Positions 39,126-48,286 of a stretch of DNA of 61,714 nucleotides are shown here, piece after piece; the first letter of the stretch is position 1; the number at the start of each line of letters is the position of its first letter. Below the pieces are notes generated by a model. That model was given only the letters and a program-made list of their open reading frames with translations, did not search any database and was not told the origin of the DNA. The position numbers were made by a program, and so were the translations under genes. The stretch covers positions 1-61,714 of the forward strand of contig NZ_CALMGQ010000187.1 of the NCBI RefSeq assembly GCF_937863595.1, read 5' to 3'. This DNA is from an uncultured Cytophaga sp. GTDB taxonomy: Bacteria > Bacteroidota > Bacteroidia > Cytophagales > Cytophagaceae.

Positions 39126-39665
39126 ATGGCTAACGAAAAAGTAAACGAAGAACAAATCAATAATTCTGCTGATAAAGAGGTAGTTGAAGAAACTGTTGCG
39201 CAAGCTCCAGAATTAACTGAATTGGAAAAAGCGCAAGCTGAATCTGCAGATTGGAAAGATAAATATGTCAGACTGTACGCTGAGTTTGATAATTACAAAA
39301 GACGTACAAGTAAAGAACGCATCGAATTAATAAAAACAGCAAATGAAGATTTGATGTCTAGTTTAATTCCTGTAATTGATGATTTTGATCGTGCGCTTAA
39401 AAATATTCCTTCTACAGAAGAAACAAAAGCGTTGCGTGAAGGTGTAGAATTGATCCACAATAAGTTTGATAAAACTCTTGAGCAGAAAGGTTTAAAAGCT
39501 ATGAATGCACAAGGTGAAGTATTCAATCCTGATTTACATGAAGCTATTACCCAAATACCTGCACCAAGTGCGGATATGAAAGGTAAAGTAGTTGACGAAG
39601 TTGAAAAAGGATATTTCTTAGGAGAGAAAGTTATCAGATACGCGAAAGTAGTTATTGGAGCATAA
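39126..39665 (+). CDS. grpE: GrpE nucleotide exchange factor
   Basis: This 179-aa cofactor of DnaK has an acidic N-terminal tail, a coiled-coil region (about 30-100, [22 protein letters not shown]) and a C-terminal beta domain ([45 protein letters not shown] in part). It promotes ADP release from DnaK. dnaJ follows 5 bp downstream, forming the usual chaperone pair; dnaK is not in the window. Confidence 0.96.
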   Translation: MANEKVNEEQINNSADKEVVEETVAQAPELTELEKAQAESADWKDKYVRLYAEFDNYKRRTSKERIELIKTANEDLMSSLIPVIDDFDRALKNIPSTEETKALREGVELIHNKFDKTLEQKGLKAMNAQGEVFNPDLHEAITQIPAPSADMKGKVVDEVEKGYFLGEKVIRYAKVVIGA

Positions 39666-39670
39666 TTAAG

Positions 39671-40816
39671 ATGGCAACAAAAAGAGATTATTACGAAATC
39701 TTAGAGGTTACTAAATCTGCCTCTGGCGATGAAATTAAAAAAGCTTATCGTAAGCTTGCGATTAAATATCACCCAGATAAAAATCCAGATAATCCCGCTG
39801 CAGAAGATAAATTTAAAGAAGCAGCGGAAGCCTATGAAGTATTAAGTTCTTCAGAAAAAAAGCAACGTTACGACCAATACGGACACGCAGCCTCAGGTGG
39901 CGGCGGTTACGGTGGTGGAGGGATGAATATGGATGACATATTCTCTCAGTTTGGCGATGTTTTTGGTGGCGGCGGTTCTCCATTTGAAAGTTTCTTTGGC
40001 GGCGGCGGTTCTAGTCGTGGTAGAGGTGTACGTAAAGGCACCAATCTTCGAATTAAGTTAAAATTGAACTTAGAAGAAATTGCCAATGGTTGCGAAAAGA
40101 AAATTAAAGTAAAACGTCAAGTTGCTTGCGATGATTGCAGCGGAACGGGCGCTAAAAATAGTTCGGTACAAAAATGTGGTACGTGTAACGGAACAGGTCA
40201 AGTTAAGAAGGTAGTCAATACCATGCTTGGACAGATGATGTCTGCTGCAACGTGCTCTACTTGTAGTGGAGAAGGTACTGTTGTAAAAGACAAATGCAAT
40301 ACCTGCCACGGACAAGGAACAGTAGAAAAAGAAGAAACTATAACCATTAAAATCCCTGCTGGAGTTGTAGATGGCATGCAGCTTTCTATGAGTGGTAAAG
40401 GTAATATGCCACCACGCGGAGGTGTAGCGGGCGATTTATTAATTCTGATTGAAGAAATTGAAGATGAGTTTTTAAAACGCGATGGATTAAATATTATTTA
40501 CGAATTATATGTTACCTTCTTTGATGCAGTTTTTGGCACAAGCATAGAAGTGCCAACTGTAGACGGTAAGGTTAAAATTAAAATCGATCCAGGTACACAA
40601 AGTGGTAAAATATTACGTTTGCGTTCTAAAGGGCTTAAAGACGTTAACGGATATCAAAAAGGTGACCAATTGATTTATGTGAATATTTGGACGCCACAAG
40701 AATTGAATAAAGAAGAAAAAGATGCGTTAAATTCAATTAAAGAATCTCAAAACTTCAAGCCAAACCCAGGCAAAAACGACAAGTCGTTTTTTGAACGCAT
40801 GAAAGAGTTTTTTTAA
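39671..40816 (+). CDS. dnaJ: Chaperone DnaJ (Hsp40, type I)
   Basis: This 381-aa type I DnaJ has a J-domain with HPD ([10 protein letters not shown], residues about 33-42) and a Gly-rich linker (about 75-120). Four CxxCxGxG zinc repeats follow ([32 protein letters not shown]), and then C-terminal substrate-binding domains. It loads clients onto DnaK. It follows grpE by 5 bp, and a terminator stands 20 bp after its stop. Confidence 0.97.
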   Translation: MATKRDYYEILEVTKSASGDEIKKAYRKLAIKYHPDKNPDNPAAEDKFKEAAEAYEVLSSSEKKQRYDQYGHAASGGGGYGGGGMNMDDIFSQFGDVFGGGGSPFESFFGGGGSSRGRGVRKGTNLRIKLKLNLEEIANGCEKKIKVKRQVACDDCSGTGAKNSSVQKCGTCNGTGQVKKVVNTMLGQMMSAATCSTCSGEGTVVKDKCNTCHGQGTVEKEETITIKIPAGVVDGMQLSMSGKGNMPPRGGVAGDLLILIEEIEDEFLKRDGLNIIYELYVTFFDAVFGTSIEVPTVDGKVKIKIDPGTQSGKILRLRSKGLKDVNGYQKGDQLIYVNIWTPQELNKEEKDALNSIKESQNFKPNPGKNDKSFFERMKEFF

Positions 40817-40836
40817 AAAAATAAATGATTAACCCG

Positions 40837-40864
40837 AAGCCCTCTTTCTAAGAGGGCTTTTTTT
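40837..40864 (+). terminator. Intrinsic terminator after grpE-dnaJ
   Basis: A GC-rich stem AAGCCCTCTT / AAGAGGGCTT with a 3-nt loop is followed by six or more Ts. This is a textbook Rho-independent terminator. Confidence 0.95.
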
Positions 40865-40964
40865 GTAAATATTGAATATTCAATTATGTGTTATTTTTTG
40901 GTTTATTCTTAAAATTAGAATGAATTTAGCACCTTGTTTTTCCGTAAAAGTGCCAAAAAAACAC

Positions 40965-40972
40965 TATTTTTG
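40965..40972 (+). promoter_or_regulatory. -7 box (TATTTTTG) for thrA
   Basis: TATTTTTG matches TAnnTTTG and lies 31 bp before the thrA ATG. The -33 region is weak (TTTC about 22 bp upstream). No attenuator leader peptide rich in Thr/Ile codons is visible. Confidence 0.5.
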
Positions 40973-41003
40973 CACGTATTTTTATTAAGATAATACCAAT
41001 ACT

Positions 41004-43460
41004 ATGAAAGTGTTAAAGTTTGGAGGTACCTCTGTAGGTTCTGTAGAAAGTATCCGTAAAGTCGCAGAAATTCTTTCTTCTTTTAAAAAGAAAGAAAAAT
41101 TTGTAGTTGTATTTTCTGCTATGTCAGGAATTACAAATTTACTTGTTGAAGTAGGTCAAAAGGCATCTACAAGTGATATTTCATATCAACAAGTATTAAA
41201 GGCGATTGAACAAAAACATGTAAGCACGGCAAAAATATTGATTGATGTAAAAAATCAAGGCAAAGTAATTGCACAATTGAAGTTGGTATTAAATGAATTA
41301 CAAGATTTACTTCACGGTGTTTATTTGTTAAAAGAATTATCTCCCCGTTCCAACGATTTAGTATTGAGTTTTGGTGAGAGGCTTTCAGGTTATCTTGTTT
41401 CTGAATTTTTAAAGCAAGAAGGCGTTGATGTATCGTTCTTGGATGCACGTAAGGTTATTATAACAGATAATGGTTTTGGTTCTGCAAAAGTAGATTTCAA
41501 AAAAACAGATAAAGCTGTTAAAGAATATTTCAAAGATATTAAAACGAGTGTAGTTGTAACGGGCTTTATTGGCTCAACCGATAAAGGTGAAACAACAACA
41601 TTGGGCAGAGGTGGATCTGATTATACGGCTGCTGTTATTGCTGCTGCATTGGATAGCGAAGGTATTGAAATCTGGACAGATGTGGACGGCATCATGACTG
41701 CAGATCCACGCAAGGTGAAGCGTGCATTTACGCTTCCTCAAGTTTCCTATATCGAAGCAATGGAAATGTCGCACTTTGGCGCAAAAGTTATTTATCCGCC
41801 AACCTTACAACCTGCATTCAAAAAAAGAATTCCTATCTGGATTAAAAACACCTTTAACACAGCGTTTGAGGGAACTTTAATCAATGAAAAAACAAGCGTA
41901 ACCGATCATTCTGTAAAAGGTATTTCATCGATTGAAAATATCTCGATGCTCAATTTGACGGGTAGCGGTATGGTTGGCGTACCAGGTGTTTCTGGACGTT
42001 TATTTGGTGCATTGGCACGCAATTTTATCAACGTAATTTTAATTACACAAGCATCTTCTGAACATTCTATTTGCTTTGTGATTGACTCAAAAGAATCTGC
42101 ACATGCGAGAGCTGCTGTTGAAGAAGAATTTGAGCATGAAATTAAATCAGGGAAAATTGATAAACTGCACGAAAAAGATAATTTAGCGATTGTTGCAGTA
42201 GTTGGTGACAACATGCGCCATACCCCAGGTATAGCTGGTAAATTATTTTCTGCTTTAGGTAAGAATGGCGTAAACGTTGTTGCAATTGCACAAGGATCTT
42301 CTGAAATTAATTTGTCCGTAGTAATTGATAAGTCAAATTTAACCAAAGCATTAAATGTAATTCACGAATCATTCTTTTTGAGTGATGTGAAAACAATTAA
42401 TGTATTTGTTGTAGGTGTTGGTTTGATTGGTAGTGCATTATTAAAACAATTGCAAAAACAAGGCGCATATCTTTTGAAAGAAAAGAATTTCAAAATCAAT
42501 GTAGTTGCTTTGGCGAATAGTAAGAAAATGCTCATCAATGAAAATGGTATTGCATTAACTTCTTGGAAAGAAAAACTAGACGAGCAAGGAGAGAAAGCAA
42601 ATTTGAAAGAATTTGTAAAACGTATGGTTGAGTTGAATCTTCGCAACTCTATTTTTGTTGACAATACATCGAATAAAGATGTTGTTTCATTTTATCATAC
42701 AATATTGGATGAAAGCATTTCAATTGTAACGCCGAATAAGCTTGCAAATTCAGGCTTGTATAAAGATTATAAGAAGCTTCAAGAAACGGCCTTTAAACGT
42801 GGCGTGAAGTTGATGTACGAAACAAACGTTGGTGCAGGTCTTCCAGTAATCAATACATTGAACGACTTGAAAGATAGTGGCGATAAAATTATTCGTATCG
42901 AAGGCGTCTTGTCTGGAACGTTATCATATATCTTTAACAATTTCAAAGGAGATAAAAAATTCAGCGATATTGTTAAAGAAGCAAAAGAAAAAGGTTTTAC
43001 AGAACCAGACCCAAGAGATGATTTAAATGGAAAAGATGTTGCGCGCAAGATTTTAATACTAGCGCGCGAGTCTGGATTCAATTTAGAATTCGACGATGTA
43101 GTGGTAGAAAATATTCTGCCAGCCCCTTGTTTAAAAGCAAAGTCTGTTGAAGAGTTCTTTATTCAATTGGAAAAAAATAACGATGTGTTCTCTAAGAAAA
43201 GAGATGCCGCAGATAAAGCACACAAAGTATTGCGCTTCATTGCTAAACTTGAAAATGGGAAAGCAGAAGTAAGCTTGCAAGCAGTAGATAGTACGCATCC
43301 ATTCTATTCGTTGTCTGGAAGTGACAACATGATTGCCTATACAACGGAAAGATATAAAGAGCGACCATTGGTAATCAAAGGGCCTGGTGCGGGTGCAGAA
43401 GTAACAGCTGCAGGTGTGTTTGGCGACATTATTCGTATCAGTAATTACCTGAAAGGGTAA
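41004..43460 (+). CDS. thrA: Bifunctional aspartokinase / homoserine dehydrogenase
   Basis: The 818-aa fusion starts with an aspartokinase domain (MKVLKFGGTSVGS, about 1-295). Two ACT-like regulatory domains follow (about 310-460). The homoserine dehydrogenase domain (about 465-818) contains VFVVGVGLIGSALL. It catalyses the first and third steps from aspartate to homoserine. The order thrA-thrB-thrC follows in one direction, so this is the threonine biosynthesis operon. The ACT regions imply feedback control by threonine, as in the family. Confidence 0.96.
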   Translation: MKVLKFGGTSVGSVESIRKVAEILSSFKKKEKFVVVFSAMSGITNLLVEVGQKASTSDISYQQVLKAIEQKHVSTAKILIDVKNQGKVIAQLKLVLNELQDLLHGVYLLKELSPRSNDLVLSFGERLSGYLVSEFLKQEGVDVSFLDARKVIITDNGFGSAKVDFKKTDKAVKEYFKDIKTSVVVTGFIGSTDKGETTTLGRGGSDYTAAVIAAALDSEGIEIWTDVDGIMTADPRKVKRAFTLPQVSYIEAMEMSHFGAKVIYPPTLQPAFKKRIPIWIKNTFNTAFEGTLINEKTSVTDHSVKGISSIENISMLNLTGSGMVGVPGVSGRLFGALARNFINVILITQASSEHSICFVIDSKESAHARAAVEEEFEHEIKSGKIDKLHEKDNLAIVAVVGDNMRHTPGIAGKLFSALGKNGVNVVAIAQGSSEINLSVVIDKSNLTKALNVIHESFFLSDVKTINVFVVGVGLIGSALLKQLQKQGAYLLKEKNFKINVVALANSKKMLINENGIALTSWKEKLDEQGEKANLKEFVKRMVELNLRNSIFVDNTSNKDVVSFYHTILDESISIVTPNKLANSGLYKDYKKLQETAFKRGVKLMYETNVGAGLPVINTLNDLKDSGDKIIRIEGVLSGTLSYIFNNFKGDKKFSDIVKEAKEKGFTEPDPRDDLNGKDVARKILILARESGFNLEFDDVVVENILPAPCLKAKSVEEFFIQLEKNNDVFSKKRDAADKAHKVLRFIAKLENGKAEVSLQAVDSTHPFYSLSGSDNMIAYTTERYKERPLVIKGPGAGAEVTAAGVFGDIIRISNYLKG

Positions 43461-43463
43461 TAC

Positions 43464-43548
43464 GTTTTAAGTTTTAAGTAATAAGAAAATAAGCTAGTGA
43501 GACTATCTGTATTTTCAGTCTTAAAACATAGAACTTAAAACATAGAAC
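43464..43548. repeat. Inverted/tandem AT-rich word repeats before thrB
   Basis: A minus copy GTTTTAAGTTTTAA (43464-43477) faces two direct plus copies of TTAAAACATAGAAC (43521-43534 and 43535-43548). The last copy ends 6 nt before the thrB ATG. The same word family occurs before the EVE gene at 54 kb. Confidence 0.75.
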
Positions 43549-43554
43549 TTGAAA

Positions 43555-44484
43555 ATGAAAGATAGTATAAAAGTATTTGCCCCAGCTACTGTAGCCAATG
43601 TTTCTTGCGGCTTTGATGTGTTGGGCTTTGCGGTAGATAATCCGGGGGATGAAGTTCTTCTTCGATTATCTGACAAAAAAGGCGTGCGCATTACTTCAAT
43701 TACCGGAGACGATGGGCGCTTACCAAAAGATGCAGAAAAAAACACAGTTAGTATTTCTATACTTCGATATTTAGAAAAACTAGGGATTGAACAAGGTATT
43801 GAAATTGAATTAACAAAGAAGATGCCTTTGGGGAGCGGCTTAGGCTCTAGTGCTGCTTCTACTGTTGCAGGAGTGTATGCAATCAATCAATTACTAGGCA
43901 ATAAAATGGAGGTTAAAGATTTACTTCCATTTGCAATGGAAGGCGAATTCTTAGCTTGCGGTTCTGCACATGCAGACAATGTTGCGCCGTGTTTATACGG
44001 TGGTTTTGTATTGGTAAGAAGTTACGACCCATTGGATGTTGTAAAACTTTCTGTGCCTGCTAATTTATATGCAACCATTATCCATCCGCATGTAGAAGTG
44101 CAAACAAAAGATGCGCGCAATATTTTACCCAAACAAATACCCTTATCACTTGCAGTTGCGCAGTGGGGAAATGTTGGTGGCTTGGTTGCAGGATTATTGA
44201 TGAACGACACCAATTTAATCGGTCGTTCCATGCAAGACCTTATTGTGGAACCTGCACGCTCCGTATTGATACCAGGTTTTGATGAAGTTAAAAAAGCAGC
44301 AATGGATGCAGGTGCATTGGGTTGTTCTATTTCAGGGTCTGGCCCATCGATTTTCGCATTAAGTACGAATAAAGAAACAGCACAGAAAATTGGTCAAGCA
44401 ATGAAAGCGCAGTTTGACGCAATACGTATCGGTAGCGATGTGTATGTGTCAACAGTTAATAATGAAGGACCGAGAATTATATAA
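43555..44484 (+). CDS. thrB: Homoserine kinase
   Basis: This 309-aa GHMP kinase starts at ATG 43555 (MKDSIKVFAPATVANVSCGF). A TTG two codons earlier is in frame but less likely. The ATP-binding GHMP motif MPLGSGLGSSAASTVAG is intact, as are SGSGPSIFAL and the early N-terminal ATVANVSCGFDVLG signature. It phosphorylates homoserine for ThrC. It follows thrA by 94 bp, much of which is repeat. Confidence 0.95.
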   Translation: MKDSIKVFAPATVANVSCGFDVLGFAVDNPGDEVLLRLSDKKGVRITSITGDDGRLPKDAEKNTVSISILRYLEKLGIEQGIEIELTKKMPLGSGLGSSAASTVAGVYAINQLLGNKMEVKDLLPFAMEGEFLACGSAHADNVAPCLYGGFVLVRSYDPLDVVKLSVPANLYATIIHPHVEVQTKDARNILPKQIPLSLAVAQWGNVGGLVAGLLMNDTNLIGRSMQDLIVEPARSVLIPGFDEVKKAAMDAGALGCSISGSGPSIFALSTNKETAQKIGQAMKAQFDAIRIGSDVYVSTVNNEGPRII

Positions 44485-44592
44485 ATTCCAAAAAACAAAA
44501 AACAAATCCCAAACTTCTACAGATGGGATTTACAGTATAAAGAAATTGTAAAGCAAAATAAACACGAGCTTTATTAAATCGAAACGAATTTA

Positions 44593-44629
44593 CCTAAAGC
44601 TGTAAGCTTTAGGCCTTACGCTTTAAGCA
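44593..44629. repeat. GCTTTA-rich hairpin block before thrC
   Basis: CCTAAAGC and GCTTTAGG (44593-44600, 44606-44613) form a perfect 8-bp hairpin with a 5-nt loop. It is followed by CTTACGCTTTAAGC, which ends 8 bp before the thrC start. A further short inverted repeat (AAATCCCA/TGGGATTT) lies at 44504-44531. Neither has a T-tract. Confidence 0.6.
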
Positions 44630-44636
44630 TAACGAA

Positions 44637-45935
44637 ATGAAACTATATAGTACCAATCACCAAGTACCAGAAGTAAATTTGAAAGAAGCCGTATTCAAAG
44701 GCTTGCCAGATGATAATGGCCTATATATGCCCGACCACATACCTACTTTGCCACAATCTTTTTTTGATACGATTGAAACCTTGTCTTTTCAGGACATTGC
44801 GTTTGAAGTATGTAAAGCATTGATTGGAGATGAGGTTCCCGAAAAAGAAATAAGAAGTATTGTAGACGATGTGTTGACATTTGAAGCTCCGGTTATCAAG
44901 GTAGAAGACAATGTATATGTGCTTGAATTGTTTCACGGGCCAACCTTAGCATTCAAAGACTTTGGTGCACGCTTTATGGCACGCTTGATGTCGTATTTTT
45001 TGCAAAAGGAGAAAACCGAAATTATGATTTTAGTCGCTACCTCTGGAGATACGGGTAGTGCTGTTGCGCAAGGGTTCTTGGGTAGAGAAGGGATTAAAGT
45101 TACCATATTATATCCAAGTAAAAAGGTTAGTGATTTGCAAGAAAAGCAATTGACTACTCTTGGGCAAAACATCACTGCGCTTGAAGTTTTAGGGACGTTC
45201 GATGATTGTCAGCGTATGGTGAAGCAAGCATTTTTAGATAAAGACATTACGTCAAAAATTAATTTGTCTTCTGCAAATTCTATTAATATTAGCCGATTGA
45301 TTCCACAGTCGTTCTATTATTTCTATGCCTATGCACAAGCTAAAAAATTAGGAAGGAAAGTTGTGTTCTCTGTTCCGAGCGGAAACTTCGGAAATATTTG
45401 TGGCGGTTTGATTGCAAAAAAAATGGGCTTGCCTATTGAGATGTTTATTGCATCTACAAATTTAAATGACATCATGCCAACCTACATTAAAACAGGTATT
45501 TTTACTGCAAAGCCATCTGTTGCGACAATAAGCAATGCAATGGATGTTGGAAACCCCAGCAATTACCCGCGTGTAATCGAATTGTATAACAAAGACATTG
45601 AAGCCTTGCGTAAAAACGTTATTGGTAAAGTGTACACGGATAAAGAAACCGCAGCGGCAATGAAGGCCGTATATCAATCAACAGGTTATGTGATGGACCC
45701 ACATGGTGCCGTTGGTTATTTAGGCTTGAAAGAATATTTCAAAGAAACTGGAATAGATGCTACAGGTATTTTCCTTGCAACTGCACATCCTGCTAAATTT
45801 ATTGAAGTTGTTAACGATATAATCGAAAAGGATGTTGAAATCCCAGCGAGACTTCAAGAAGTTGCGAATAAAAAGAAAGAATCTATTGTAATCGATAACG
45901 ATTTCGAAAAATTAAAAGCGTTTTTGTTGAAATAA
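44637..45935 (+). CDS. thrC: Threonine synthase
   Basis: This 432-aa PLP enzyme of the long threonine synthase type has the Schiff-base lysine in GPTLAFKDFGARF and phosphate-binding/glycine-rich TSGDTGSAVA, SVPSGNFGNICGG and the late TAHPAKF. It turns phosphohomoserine into threonine and completes the thrA-thrB-thrC operon. The gap to thrB is 152 bp, unusually long within an operon, and holds hairpin repeats. Confidence 0.96.
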   Translation: MKLYSTNHQVPEVNLKEAVFKGLPDDNGLYMPDHIPTLPQSFFDTIETLSFQDIAFEVCKALIGDEVPEKEIRSIVDDVLTFEAPVIKVEDNVYVLELFHGPTLAFKDFGARFMARLMSYFLQKEKTEIMILVATSGDTGSAVAQGFLGREGIKVTILYPSKKVSDLQEKQLTTLGQNITALEVLGTFDDCQRMVKQAFLDKDITSKINLSSANSINISRLIPQSFYYFYAYAQAKKLGRKVVFSVPSGNFGNICGGLIAKKMGLPIEMFIASTNLNDIMPTYIKTGIFTAKPSVATISNAMDVGNPSNYPRVIELYNKDIEALRKNVIGKVYTDKETAAAMKAVYQSTGYVMDPHGAVGYLGLKEYFKETGIDATGIFLATAHPAKFIEVVNDIIEKDVEIPARLQEVANKKKESIVIDNDFEKLKAFLLK

Positions 45936-45976
45936 GACAAAAGTTTATTTGTTGAAAGCCCTGAATATCTATTGCT

Positions 45977-46690
45977 ATGAACTTAAGCATTATCATTCCA
46001 CTTTACAACGAAGAAAACCTTATTTGTAAAACAATACAAAAAGTACTTGACGTACAGATGCCGACTTTTGTAGAGACGGTAGAAATAATTATTGTGGATG
46101 ATTGCTCTACTGATAGATCCAATAGTGTTGTTACTGCTTTTATCGCGAATAAACCAAATATAAAATTTTTAAAACACGCTGTCAATAAAGGTAAAGGTGC
46201 AGCTGTTCGAACAGGTATTACAGACTCCTCAGGCGATGTTTTTTTAATTCAAGACGCCGACTTAGAATTGTCTCCAGTAGATATTCCTTTAATGGTAGAA
46301 ACGATGTATGAATTGAATGTAGGATTTATAAATGGTTCTAGATATTTGCCAGGAGTCTACCGACCTTTATCTTCTTATAGACGATATTTATTTAACAAGC
46401 TGTTTACATTAATGACTTCCGTTTTGATTAATGTTCGGCTCACAGATATGGCGTGTGGGTATAAACTCTTTACACGCGAATTATATAACAAGCTACATTT
46501 AAAAGAAAATCGGTTTGGTTTTGAAGCAGAGCTAATCATTAAGGCAATGCGAATTCGAAAGAATAATATCGCAGAAGTTCCTGTTCGCTACTTTCCTAGA
46601 AACGAAGGCGAAGGGAAGAAATTGAAAAATATAGATGGCTTAAGAATATTCAAAACAATTTTCAAATACGGAGTATTGAAATTGAATTGA
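45977..46690 (+). CDS. GT2 glycosyltransferase, dolichyl-phosphate glucosyltransferase-like
   Basis: The 237-aa family 2 enzyme starts MNLSIIIPLYNEENLICKTI with the GT-A nucleotide-binding pattern (IIVDDCSTDRS) and the metal motif QDADLELSP. It has the GKGAAVRTGI and MACGYKLF signatures of polyprenyl-phosphate sugar synthases, and lacks the C-terminal membrane helices of the GtrB type. It would charge a lipid carrier with a sugar for GT39/GT-C enzymes, two of which are encoded nearby. It stands 41 bp after thrC, so it may share that transcript. Confidence 0.85.
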   Translation: MNLSIIIPLYNEENLICKTIQKVLDVQMPTFVETVEIIIVDDCSTDRSNSVVTAFIANKPNIKFLKHAVNKGKGAAVRTGITDSSGDVFLIQDADLELSPVDIPLMVETMYELNVGFINGSRYLPGVYRPLSSYRRYLFNKLFTLMTSVLINVRLTDMACGYKLFTRELYNKLHLKENRFGFEAELIIKAMRIRKNNIAEVPVRYFPRNEGEGKKLKNIDGLRIFKTIFKYGVLKLN

Positions 46691-46721
46691 ATATCGAATT
46701 GTTTATCAAGGTTGAACGCTC

Positions 46722-48161
46722 TTATTCAGTTGGTATTTTTTCAATCAGTTCACTTGTAATACGTTTATATGGAAGTTCTTTTAAGTCGAACCGCTCCTTA
46801 TTTAATTCATTTTGTGAATGATAAGCCCACCATGTGGTGTATAGAAATAAGTCTTTTTCAGTATAAACCTGTTCTCTTAAATTCACATTGTCTTCTTCAA
46901 TAAAAAGCGAAACGCAATTTTTGGGATCGTTTAATGTACTCAACAACATTGTTTCATAAGAACTTCCCCATACCACTAATAGTTTGTCTTTATTTAAGTC
47001 GTTAAACTTCACAATAAATTTTTTATTCGGGTAGGTTATTGCCGCCTTATTCACAATTGAAGTTAAATAATCCATTCGGCTTCTGTAAACATCTATACCC
47101 GTATTATAAATAACTGCCAGTGAGTAGCCGAGCATAAGAATTGTAATGGTAAATGTCAACGTGAAAACTTTCATGTTTTCTTTTGCAATTGCAAACAACG
47201 GCAATGCTATGAAAAAATAAAGTGGCGCAAACCTCGCCTCCATAGACATGTCTGAATCTCCATTATGAAAGGTGATTGCTGTTATTAAAAAAAAGCCAAT
47301 TATAAATAATAATTGAAAAGTTAGTAGCAACCATTTCTTGTGATAAACATATATAGCAGTACTAATCCCAAGCAATAGTAGTGGCAATGAATAAATATTC
47401 GTGCGATGCATAATAAAGTGAATGGGGTAGCTAGTAAATATATTTGGCAGTATAATATCTGCATGTTTTAACTCATCAAAAAATGATGTGTTGTGTGTTT
47501 CTCCAGGGAAGAAGAATTTTTGCAGATAGATACAAAGGAGAAATACCAACAGGATATAATATTTAGGTTTTCTATACTCATTGTAAAATAGAGGAATGAA
47601 TACCAACGCAAAAAGTGTCGTAAAAAGAGTAACGGGGTGCATGAAATAGTTCAAGAGGATTAAGAATATACTTATTACAAAAAAAAGCACATTCGACATT
47701 TTGGCATGAACCTGATACGATAGGAATGCATAAAAAAGTGCACCGTAAGCCATAAACATATACGTCTCAGAAATTGCATGGTAAAAAGCATGTCGGTACA
47801 TGATTAAACATGTAAGGATTAAAATACACGCTTCAATATTTTTAAATATATACCAACAAATAGTAAAACAAAGGATATGAACGAGAATAAAAGATATGGA
47901 ATAACTTAGGCCAATGGTTTTAATAGACGAGCCTAGTGCTACGAAAATCATTGGTAATGATTGATTCAAATACATCGAATACCGCTCTACAAATATGGTG
48001 AATGACTTTTCATTAACCATATGGAATAATTGATTAGCGGAATCTGTATAAAATACTCTTTCTTGATAAAAGTAAACAGAACCTATTAATATAACTGTTA
48101 ATATTAAATATCCTATTTGGATAAATGTTTTATACGTGTTATTAAAGGATGTTTGAATCAT
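46722..48161 (-). CDS. Unrecognised polytopic membrane protein
   Basis: I do not recognise a family. The 479-aa protein has about ten membrane helices and then a soluble C-terminal domain of about 100 residues (about 375-479), which suggests a GT-C-like architecture with a periplasmic tail. Near the N-terminus ERVFYTDSANQLFHMV is an acidic loop in the place where GT39 enzymes carry the catalytic Asp. It is next to a lipid-carrier-charging GT2 and a GT39 gene, so a glycosyltransferase role is possible but unproven. Confidence 0.65.
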   Translation of the reverse strand: MIQTSFNNTYKTFIQIGYLILTVILIGSVYFYQERVFYTDSANQLFHMVNEKSFTIFVERYSMYLNQSLPMIFVALGSSIKTIGLSYSISFILVHILCFTICWYIFKNIEACILILTCLIMYRHAFYHAISETYMFMAYGALFYAFLSYQVHAKMSNVLFFVISIFLILLNYFMHPVTLFTTLFALVFIPLFYNEYRKPKYYILLVFLLCIYLQKFFFPGETHNTSFFDELKHADIILPNIFTSYPIHFIMHRTNIYSLPLLLLGISTAIYVYHKKWLLLTFQLLFIIGFFLITAITFHNGDSDMSMEARFAPLYFFIALPLFAIAKENMKVFTLTFTITILMLGYSLAVIYNTGIDVYRSRMDYLTSIVNKAAITYPNKKFIVKFNDLNKDKLLVVWGSSYETMLLSTLNDPKNCVSLFIEEDNVNLREQVYTEKDLFLYTTWWAYHSQNELNKERFDLKELPYKRITSELIEKIPTE

Positions 48162-48286
48162 GAATGTTGGTATTTTAATTTAATGTGTTGTGAATGATCA
48201 ATAGTATTAAAGGAAATAGTTAACAATATTGATTATTAGGGATAATGCAACCCATAAGAGAATCAAATTCCTATGCAGTAAGATTA

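Noticed and set aside
43521..43548. Tandem 14-mers as a CRISPR array
   Set aside because: Only two adjacent units with no spacers and no cas genes.
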